Positions 14,412-19,826 of a stretch of 19,826 bases of DNA are shown here, piece by piece. The first letter of the stretch is position 1, and each line of letters starts with the position of its first letter. Below the pieces are notes generated by a model. That model made no database searches, was not told the DNA's origin, and saw only the letters and a program-made list of their open reading frames with translations. Source of the DNA: Flavobacterium sp. (GTDB taxonomy: Bacteria; Bacteroidota; Bacteroidia; Flavobacteriales; Flavobacteriaceae). The position numbers were made by a program, and so were the translations under genes. The stretch covers positions 1-19,826 of the forward strand of contig NZ_JAGKWP010000045.1 of the NCBI RefSeq assembly GCF_021151785.1, written 5' to 3'.

Positions 14412-15316
14412 TACTAGTTACAGGCGCGAATGGTCAATTAGGACAAGCGATTCAATCGATTGCTGGAAACTATCCTTCAATCGATTTTGTGTTTTGTTCT
14501 TCTTCTGACTTAGACATTACTAATAAAGAGAATTGTGAGGTCGTTTTTGAAAAACACCAACCGCAATTTTGTATTAATGCAGCAGCATATACCGCGGTTG
14601 ATAAGGCCGAATCAGAACCCGAAAAAGCGTTTGCAATCAATGTAACAGGAGCTCAACATATTGCTGAAGTTTGTAAAAGTTACAATACTGTTTTATTGCA
14701 TATTTCTACTGATTTTGTTTTCGATGCCAAATTTGTTGATGGTATAGCTTATTATGATAGCCAATTACGATTACCCTTAAAAAGTAATAAAGGATTAGTA
14801 GAAACCGATGTGCCTTTTCCAGCAGGAATTTACGGATTAACCAAATTACAAGGCGAGCAAGCCATTCAAGCTACTTGGGAAAAGCATTTTATTATCAGAA
14901 CTTCTTGGGTATATTCGCAATTTGGTCATAACTTTATGAAAACTATGCTGCGTTTGGCTTCTGAAAAAACAGCATTATCAGTGGTAGCCGATCAAATTGG
15001 TACCCCAACCAATGCAGTTGATTTAGCGGAAGCATTAGTAAAAATAATTACTTTTTGTCATGCTGAACTTGTTTCAGCATCTCACTACGGAATCTACAAT
15101 TTCAGCAACGAAGGACAGTGTTCTTGGTATGATTTTGCAAAAGAAATATTTAGAATTAATAACATTTCAATAAATTTACAACCCATTCCAACTTCTGCCT
15201 ATCCCACACCCGCGAAAAGACCCGCGTACAGTGTGTTAGATAAAACAAAGATTAAAGCAGTTTTTGGGGTTGAGATTAAAGATTGGGAAGAGAGTTTGGC
15301 GACTGTTAAAATCTAA
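14405..15316 (+). CDS. rfbD: dTDP-4-dehydrorhamnose reductase carrying an embedded repeat peptide
   Basis: Cytoplasmic NAD(P)H-dependent reductase, last step of dTDP-L-rhamnose synthesis. At 303 residues it is somewhat longer than usual (about 285-300). The Rossmann motif GANGQLG (7-13), INAAAYTAVDKAE (57-69), HISTDFVFD (99-107), YGLTK (143-147, Tyr143/Lys147) and the C-terminal RPAYSVLD are present, so the enzyme looks intact. Two insertions stand out. One is about 20 residues (roughly 111-130, VDGIAYYDSQ...NKG) between STDFVFD and VETD. The other is CHAELVSASH (218-227), encoded by the interspersed palindrome at 15060-15080. It begins inside the rfbC stop. Two additional copies of its 3' end occur at 15591-15726 and 18172-18228. 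Confidence 0.94.
   Translation: MVVLVTGANGQLGQAIQSIAGNYPSIDFVFCSSSDLDITNKENCEVVFEKHQPQFCINAAAYTAVDKAESEPEKAFAINVTGAQHIAEVCKSYNTVLLHISTDFVFDAKFVDGIAYYDSQLRLPLKSNKGLVETDVPFPAGIYGLTKLQGEQAIQATWEKHFIIRTSWVYSQFGHNFMKTMLRLASEKTALSVVADQIGTPTNAVDLAEALVKIITFCHAELVSASHYGIYNFSNEGQCSWYDFAKEIFRINNISINLQPIPTSAYPTPAKRPAYSVLDKTKIKAVFGVEIKDWEESLATVKI
15056..15084 (+). repeat. HAELVSAS palindromic repeat inside the rfbD coding region
   Basis: ATGCTGAA (15060-15067), 5-base loop CTTGT, TTCAGCAT (15073-15080), followed by CTCA. It has the same stem and loop length as the element at 7710-7730, with a paired change in the stem. In frame it encodes Cys-His-Ala-Glu-Leu-Val-Ser-Ala-Ser, a peptide I recognise as the hallmark of this Bacteroidota repeat when found within genes. 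Confidence 0.8.
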
Positions 15317-15319
15317 AAA

Positions 15320-15383
15320 CATAATAATTTGTCACTTAGATGTCAAAAAAGCATAATATTTTGTCATTTCAATATCAAAAAAA
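15320..15383. repeat. Tandem 32-base direct repeat, two copies
   Basis: CATAATAATTTGTCAC... (15320-15351) is followed directly by CATAATATTTTGTCAT... (15352-15383), about 26 of 32 positions identical. The second copy runs into the relic ATPase sequence. Confidence 0.55.
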
Positions 15384-15584
15384 CATTTTGAATACTATTT
15401 TTTGCGAACCGTACAACAACAAGAAATTGATTTAATAGAAGTGAATAACCAAAACATTATCACTTACGAAATAAAATACAACCCAAAATAAAAAGCAAAA
15501 TTTTCAAAAATTTTTATAAACCAGTATAAGTCAATCGAAACCAAAGTCATAAATTCCGAAAATTTTTATGAAATAATAATGTAA
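15369..15584 (+). pseudogene. C-terminal relic of a DUF4143-type AAA ATPase gene
   Basis: One frame reads HFEYYFLRTVQQQEIDLIEV (from 15384), then TYEIKYNPK, an in-frame TAA at 15489-15491, then KAKFSKIFINQYKS, and a final stop at 15582-15584. The run LRT-QQQEID-IE followed by YEIKYNPK-K-KFSK is what I expect of the nuclease-like C-terminus (DUF4143) of Bacteroidota ATP-binding proteins of the AAA/DUF4143 family. There is no ATP-binding domain or start codon, so only the last 70 or so codons survive, broken by one nonsense change. It marks past insertion and deletion at this junction. Confidence 0.65.
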
Positions 15585-15590
15585 AAAACT

Positions 15591-15726
15591 AAATTTACAA
15601 CCAATTTCAATCTCTTATCCCACACCCGTAAAAAGACCTGCGTACAGTGCGCTAGATAAAACGAAAATAAAACTAGTTTTTAGAGTTGGGATTATATATT
15701 GGGAGGAAAGTTTAGAAATAGTAAAA
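15591..15726 (+). pseudogene. rfbD: Second, partial copy of the rfbD 3' end
   Basis: Sequence from 15591 (AAATTTACAACC) aligns with the last ~140 bases of rfbD (about 15173-15310) with one missing codon and scattered substitutions. The peptide frame is kept: SYPTPVKRPAYSALDKT here against AYPTPAKRPAYSVLDKT in rfbD, then WEESL in both. No start codon or upstream domain is present. It runs to within 14 bases of the next gene. Confidence 0.85.
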
Positions 15727-15739
15727 AGCACAAAGAAAA

Positions 15740-16180
15740 ATGAAAAAAATAATGCAGCTACTTTCATTAGTGTTTTTGTCTGGTATAGCATTTGCTCAGC
15801 AAGACATTAACATTGTTAATTCATCTTCTAATTACTCAAATAATATTGAGTATAATACAGGAGAAATTTTTGTGGTTTATACTTTTGGAACAAATCAAGT
15901 GACTTCAAAAGAAATTGTTTTAAATGAAGATCAAATAAAGGAGAAAATTCAAAAGCCTCAAATTAAAATATATCCAAATCCAACAGTAAATATTGTTTAT
16001 TATTCTTTAACAGAAGATATGAAGTTTGAGAATTTAGAATTATTTGACCAATATCAAAAATTAATTTTTTCATCAAATAAAGATGATAAACAAGTATCAT
16101 TAGAGAATTTACCTACAGGAATATATTACCTTTTGTTCAATAAAAATATAGAATACAACTATAAAATAATCAAACGATAA
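15740..16180 (+). CDS. Small secreted protein with a T9SS type A sorting domain
   Basis: A 146-residue exported protein: signal peptide (1-19, IAFA before Gln20), a short Asn/Ser-rich stretch with the phrase NTGEIFVVYT (39-48), then a C-terminal type A T9SS sorting domain from IYPNP (77-81) through LENLPTGIYYLLF (121-133) to the terminal KIIKR. The sorting domain is half of the mature chain, leaving almost no cargo. In Bacteroidota such domains direct export through the type IX system and attachment to or release from the surface. The next gene begins 1 base after its stop, so the two are a unit. It may be a truncated form of a longer sorted protein or a partner of the beta-helix protein. Confidence 0.85.
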   Translation: MKKIMQLLSLVFLSGIAFAQQDINIVNSSSNYSNNIEYNTGEIFVVYTFGTNQVTSKEIVLNEDQIKEKIQKPQIKIYPNPTVNIVYYSLTEDMKFENLELFDQYQKLIFSSNKDDKQVSLENLPTGIYYLLFNKNIEYNYKIIKR

Positions 16181-16181
16181 A

Positions 16182-18176
16182 ATGAAAAAAATAATTTTAT
16201 TCTTACTATTTTCAATTGTAAGTTTTGCACAAGTTCCACAAGGAATGAGTCATAGAGGTATTGCTTATAATAGTAATGGAACTATTTTAACAGGTCCTAT
16301 TTCTATACGTGTCAGAATTTTGCAAGGTACCTCAAATGGATCAGTAGATTATGTTGAAACTTATAATTTGAACACAAATTTATCAGGTCAGTATAATATA
16401 AATATAGGACAAGGTAATGTAGTATCAGGTAATTTTAACAGTATAGATTGGTCAACAGGTCAAAAATGGTTAGAAATAGGAATTGCTCCTGGTCATGATC
16501 AAACTAATTATTTTATTGGTTCAAGTCAGTTAATGAGTGTACCTTATGCATTATATGCAGAAAGTAGTAGTAACGGTTTTGAAACAGTAGATAACATTGC
16601 TGATTTAAGAAATTATAACAGTTATACTAATAATAAAATTATCTATGCAAAGGGTTATTATACCGCAGGTGATGGCGGAGAAGGGTTTTTCACATATAAA
16701 GAGAATGAAACGTTAGCAGATAACGAAGGTATTGTTATAAAACCTAATAGTGTGTCAGGTAATGGCAGGTGGATTAGACAATATTCAGGATATATAAATG
16801 TTAACTACTTTGGTCTTAAAGGTTGGTTGAATCCAAGTGATCCATTTTCAAATTCAGACAGAATTCAAAAAATAATTGATTATTGCGCCTCAAACAATCA
16901 AAATAATACAAAATCATCAATGGTAATTTTATTTCCAAGTGGTGAGTATTTTATTGATAAGACAATTATACTGAAAAATAAAGTGAAGATTATAGGAGAG
17001 CCTAATACCTTATTTACTTTACGTCCTGGTTTTACATTTGACTATATGATAGAAATGGGATCAGGTCCTATAACAGATTGTTTATTGTCTGATTTTATAA
17101 TAAATCTAAGAAACGAACCAAACGTAGGTGGTATGCATTTCAAAGCAGTAGGGGAAAATGGCTCAGGAGGTATATGGACAAGTCAATTTAGAAATATATT
17201 AATTGTCAACAATAAAGGAAATGGAATTTATTTAGAGGGTGACGATGGGTCAGATGTTAACAATGACAGACCAAATCAAACTTTAATTTTTGAAAATGTT
17301 AACGCTGTTAGAAAGGAAGCTTTTACTAATTGCTTAAAGATAACCGGACAGCTTGGTCAAACAACATTTATTAATTGTGGGTTTGATGCAGAAAATACTA
17401 AAGGAGTAAACGTTTCAATAACCGAACCTTTATATGAAGGTTCTGCTGTTGTATCTTTCATTAATTGTACATTTCAATCATCTGAATATGGGGTGCAAAT
17501 AAAAAAAGCCGATAATATTACATTTGATAATTGTTGGTTTGAAGCGTTGGATTTAGCAATTGATGTAAATGATTCAAACGCTATAAATATTCTTAATTCT
17601 AGGTTCGCCAATGCTGCTGGGTATGGTTCTAGAACTGACGGAGTATTACCCGCAGGTCAAGGAAGATGTATAACAGCTAATAATTCTTCAATAAATGTTG
17701 AAAGAAACTATGTAACAGTGTCAGACCCTAATAGCATGAATGTTAGAGGAGAAAAATTTATTTTGGGAGTTAATAATAGTACAATTAATGCTAAAAACAA
17801 CGAATTTCAACATCCTAATCTTTCAGAAACTTTTGGTATAATGAATGTTTTAAATAGTAACACATCTTTTTTTAACAATGGAAATTTAAACATCGGAACA
17901 AAAAAATTAATTTTTGCAACTGTTCCTGCGGGTGTAACACAATTAAACAGAATAAATTCTGAAATAATAGCCGGAGAAACAATTTTTTTAAGAGCCAACC
18001 AAGGTTCAATACAAATAAATGCTATGGATTCAAATGGTTTAACAAATAAAAACATTTTTTTAAACGGCAGAACTTCGTTGACACTTCAAAATGGACAAGC
18101 TGCAACTTTTATAAAAATTGATAATATTATTGGACAGGAAAAATGTACTTATCAATTAGTTTCAATATCTAATTAA
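16182..18176 (+). CDS. Secreted tailspike-like right-handed beta-helix protein
   Basis: A 664-residue exported protein. After a signal peptide (1-16) comes an N-terminal domain (17-126) from VPQGMSHRGIAYNSNG to SSQLMSVPYALYAES, a module seen at the start of Bacteroidota tail-fibre-like surface proteins. Residues 150-200 (AGDGGEGFFTYK, GNGRWIRQY) match the connector found before phage tailspike and pectate-lyase-3 type helices. NVNYFGLKG (206-214) opens the beta-helix proper (about 205-560), with many repeated Asn-rich turns such as FINCGFD and FINCTFQ. A C-terminal domain (about 575-664) ends CTYQLVSISN. There is no T9SS sorting domain. Polysaccharide binding or cleavage fits the fold and the locus, but no catalytic residues can be named. 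Its stop codon lies within a copy of the rfbD 3' end. Confidence 0.8.
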   Translation: MKKIILFLLFSIVSFAQVPQGMSHRGIAYNSNGTILTGPISIRVRILQGTSNGSVDYVETYNLNTNLSGQYNINIGQGNVVSGNFNSIDWSTGQKWLEIGIAPGHDQTNYFIGSSQLMSVPYALYAESSSNGFETVDNIADLRNYNSYTNNKIIYAKGYYTAGDGGEGFFTYKENETLADNEGIVIKPNSVSGNGRWIRQYSGYINVNYFGLKGWLNPSDPFSNSDRIQKIIDYCASNNQNNTKSSMVILFPSGEYFIDKTIILKNKVKIIGEPNTLFTLRPGFTFDYMIEMGSGPITDCLLSDFIINLRNEPNVGGMHFKAVGENGSGGIWTSQFRNILIVNNKGNGIYLEGDDGSDVNNDRPNQTLIFENVNAVRKEAFTNCLKITGQLGQTTFINCGFDAENTKGVNVSITEPLYEGSAVVSFINCTFQSSEYGVQIKKADNITFDNCWFEALDLAIDVNDSNAINILNSRFANAAGYGSRTDGVLPAGQGRCITANNSSINVERNYVTVSDPNSMNVRGEKFILGVNNSTINAKNNEFQHPNLSETFGIMNVLNSNTSFFNNGNLNIGTKKLIFATVPAGVTQLNRINSEIIAGETIFLRANQGSIQINAMDSNGLTNKNIFLNGRTSLTLQNGQAATFIKIDNIIGQEKCTYQLVSISN

Positions 18177-18228
18177 AGCAGTTTTTGGTGTTGAGATTAA
18201 AGATTGGGAAGAACAATTGAATAGATAA
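18172..18228 (+). pseudogene. rfbD: Third, partial copy of the rfbD 3' end with stop codon
   Basis: ATTAAAGCAGTTTTTGG at 18172 onward is nearly identical to rfbD (one mismatch over about 42 bases, up to GGGAAGA), then diverges to CAATTGAATAGATAA. The frame reads IKAVFGVEIKDWEEQLNR-stop, a full RfbD C-terminus of a slightly different allele. The stop (18226-18228) is 2 bases before the GT2 ATG, the spacing expected if rfbD once preceded that gene directly. Confidence 0.88.
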
Positions 18229-18230
18229 GA

Positions 18231-19172
18231 ATGCAACAAGAAAAAAAAATAATTTGTGTAACACCTATTTACAATGATTGGGAGAGTTTTTCTATTTTGA
18301 TAGAAGAACTTGAAAAGGTTTGTGTAGAATTTTCAAATTACCAAATTAAAATAGTTGCCATTAATGATGGTTCTTCTGATGAGACTAAATGTCCATCAAC
18401 AAGTTTACCTATTCAAATAGTAAATTTAAAAACCAATATTGGACATCAAAGAGCCATTGCTGTTGGATTGCAATATGTTTATAACGAAGAGAAGGATTAT
18501 GATTTTGTGGTCGTTTTAGATTCTGATGGTGAAGACATTCCTTCACATATTCCGTTATTAGTAGAAAAAGCTGAAAAAGAACAATCAAAAAAAATAATTT
18601 TTGCTGAGCGAAATAAGAGGCAAGAATCTATTTATTTCAAAATGGGTTATTTTTTCTATAAAAGAATATTTTATTTTCTAACTGGTCAAAAAATAAGCTT
18701 TGGAAACTTTAGTGTAATTCCAAATCAAATATTAAGTAGAGTAGTCCATCAAAGTAATATATGGAATCATTATTCAGGTGGTATTATTCAATCCAAGATT
18801 CCGTTTGATAAACTTTTATTAGATAGAGGAAAGCGATACAGAGGAGTTTCAAAAATGAATTTTAATAATTTAATACTACATGGATTAAGTTCCATTTCAG
18901 TTTATTTTGATTATTTATCTTTAAAAATTTTACGTTATTCCTTGTATGGTATTTTACTTTGTTCCCTTTCAGTTGGTGTTGTTTTATTTAAAAAATATGT
19001 AACTGATTCTGCAATTCCAGGTTGGGCATCTAGTCTAATATTAATTATATCAAGTATTATTTTACAATTGTTTTCAGTGACCTTAATTGTATTATTAATG
19101 CAATTAAGTTCAAGAAAAAATATAACTGCCCCAAATTCAAAAATTTACAAAAAATTTATTGTGGAAAAATAA
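18231..19172 (+). CDS. GT2 family glycosyltransferase with two C-terminal membrane segments
   Basis: A 313-residue membrane-bound glycosyltransferase of the GT-A fold, DPM1/GtrB-like branch. The N-terminal VTPIYND (10-16) and AINDGSSDET (43-52) form the nucleotide-sugar site. VVLDSDGED (94-102) holds the DxD-like metal motif (Asp97, Asp99). RGVSKMNFNN (204-213) resembles the GxSK segment of GtrB-type enzymes. Two membrane segments follow (about 236-256 and 264-290). Such enzymes usually transfer a sugar to polyprenyl phosphate, or act on a lipid-linked chain at the cytoplasmic face of the inner membrane. It lies 2 bases after a relic rfbD C-terminus and 9 bases before the DUF6311-like gene, whose family may use lipid-linked sugars, so the two probably act together. 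Confidence 0.88.
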   Translation: MQQEKKIICVTPIYNDWESFSILIEELEKVCVEFSNYQIKIVAINDGSSDETKCPSTSLPIQIVNLKTNIGHQRAIAVGLQYVYNEEKDYDFVVVLDSDGEDIPSHIPLLVEKAEKEQSKKIIFAERNKRQESIYFKMGYFFYKRIFYFLTGQKISFGNFSVIPNQILSRVVHQSNIWNHYSGGIIQSKIPFDKLLLDRGKRYRGVSKMNFNNLILHGLSSISVYFDYLSLKILRYSLYGILLCSLSVGVVLFKKYVTDSAIPGWASSLILIISSIILQLFSVTLIVLLMQLSSRKNITAPNSKIYKKFIVEK

Positions 19173-19181
19173 ATATAAAGA

Positions 19182-19826
19182 ATGATTTTTAACAGAGAAA
19201 ACAGCAGTCTTATTGATTATTTAGTAATTTTTATATTTTCAATTATTATTTATCATTTTGCTTACGGTGTTGCAACATTAGATACAAGTAATATTAATTG
19301 GCTAATGTCCGTTTATCATGATTGGGGGCAACATTATTTGGGTTGGGCTTATTTTAGAGAAGAACCTTGGACTTTTCCAATAGGAAATATTCAAAATTAT
19401 AATTATCCAGCAGGAACAAATATTGGTTTGACAGATTCAATTCCTTTATTAGGAATTTTTTTCAAACTTTTTTCGTTTTTATTAGGTGAAGAATTTCAAT
19501 ATTTTGGTTTTTGGTTATTATTATGTTTTTTTCTTAATGGTTATTATTCTTATAAAATTTTTAAATTATACTATGATGAATCAAAAATAGTATTGTTTAT
19601 ATCGACATTTTTTATAATTGTTAATCCAGTTTTATTGTACAGAGGTATGCACCCAGCATTATGTGGACAATGGTTAATTTTAGCTTCTTTGTACAATTAT
19701 TTAAAGAATTCTAATTTAAGCAATGTTTTTTCAATTAATAAAAACCAACTTTTAATATTAGTATTAAGTGCTTTAATTAATCCTTATTTATTTTTAATGG
19801 TTGTAGGTTTCAATATTATTATACCT
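19182..19826 (+). CDS. DUF6311-like multi-pass membrane protein, probable GT-C glycosyltransferase (partial)
   Basis: Opens at an ATG at 19182 and stays open to the window end (215 codons), so the 3' part is missing. The product is strongly hydrophobic, with segments near residues 11-30, 86-101, 107-125, 136-150 and 185-210. Between the first two lies a loop with MSVYHDWGQHYLGWAYF (42-58), then FREEPWTFPIGN (58-69), PAGTNIGLTDSIPLLGI (76-92). This acidic-loop pattern (DWxxHxLGWxFFRxxPW) is what I associate with DUF6311, a family of the GT-C type that uses lipid-linked sugars. The acceptor is unknown. It follows the GT2 gene by 9 bases and closes the visible part of the polysaccharide operon. 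Confidence 0.78.
   Translation, partial: MIFNRENSSLIDYLVIFIFSIIIYHFAYGVATLDTSNINWLMSVYHDWGQHYLGWAYFREEPWTFPIGNIQNYNYPAGTNIGLTDSIPLLGIFFKLFSFLLGEEFQYFGFWLLLCFFLNGYYSYKIFKLYYDESKIVLFISTFFIIVNPVLLYRGMHPALCGQWLILASLYNYLKNSNLSNVFSINKNQLLILVLSALINPYLFLMVVGFNIIIP

Noticed and set aside
17807..18055. 82-codon antisense frame within the beta-helix gene
   Set aside because: Hydrophobic look comes from the reverse of an Asn/Ile-rich coding region; no independent support.

Overview
This window looks like chromosomal DNA from a member of the Bacteroidota, most likely a Flavobacterium or close relative. The evidence is the low GC content, the TAnnTTTG -7 promoter elements in front of several genes with no clear Shine-Dalgarno sequences, a type IX secretion (T9SS) C-terminal sorting domain, a carboxypeptidase-regulatory-like N-terminal domain, a DUF1294 protein, a DUF6311-like protein, and a palindromic repeat that encodes the peptide HAELVSAS. 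Family calls come from reading motifs by eye; no database search was possible.

The left half (about 1-8700) is ordinary housekeeping sequence. A tight plus-strand group encodes ribose-5-phosphate isomerase B, a CDF zinc exporter and a stand-alone NAD(P)HX dehydratase. A small DUF1294 membrane protein converges on it. Then come the tex RNA-binding protein, a strong bidirectional terminator, a minus-strand tatA with a possible 36-residue membrane ORF behind it, and a divergent pair made of a catalytically degenerate LytM/M23 envelope protein and a GH3-family (ANL-like) enzyme. A secreted protein of unknown function follows after a palindromic repeat.

The right half (about 8700-19826) starts with a nucleosidase-like protein (probably DUF6909). 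It continues into a surface polysaccharide locus: a Wzz-like membrane protein, the four dTDP-L-rhamnose genes in the order rfbB, rfbA, rfbC, rfbD, a GT2 glycosyltransferase, and the start of a DUF6311-like multi-pass membrane protein. RfbA, RfbB, RfbD and RfbC together turn glucose-1-phosphate and dTTP into dTDP-L-rhamnose. The GT2 and DUF6311-like proteins probably assemble or modify the glycan.

The polysaccharide locus shows clear signs of recombination. A frameshifted four-helix-bundle gene lies between rfbB and rfbA. Arrays with an 8-base period (ATTGnnnn, or the reverse complement) sit at the rfbB end and directly in front of the rfbA and rfbC start codons. A HAELVSAS palindrome is embedded in frame inside rfbD. 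Two extra copies of the rfbD 3' end, at about 15591-15726 and 18172-18228, flank a cassette that encodes a small T9SS-sorted protein and a tailspike-like beta-helix protein. The last copy ends 2 bases before the GT2 start, which suggests the ancestral order was rfbD followed directly by the GT2 gene and that the cassette arrived by recombination at rfbD. A relic of a DUF4143-type ATPase gene also lies in this junction.
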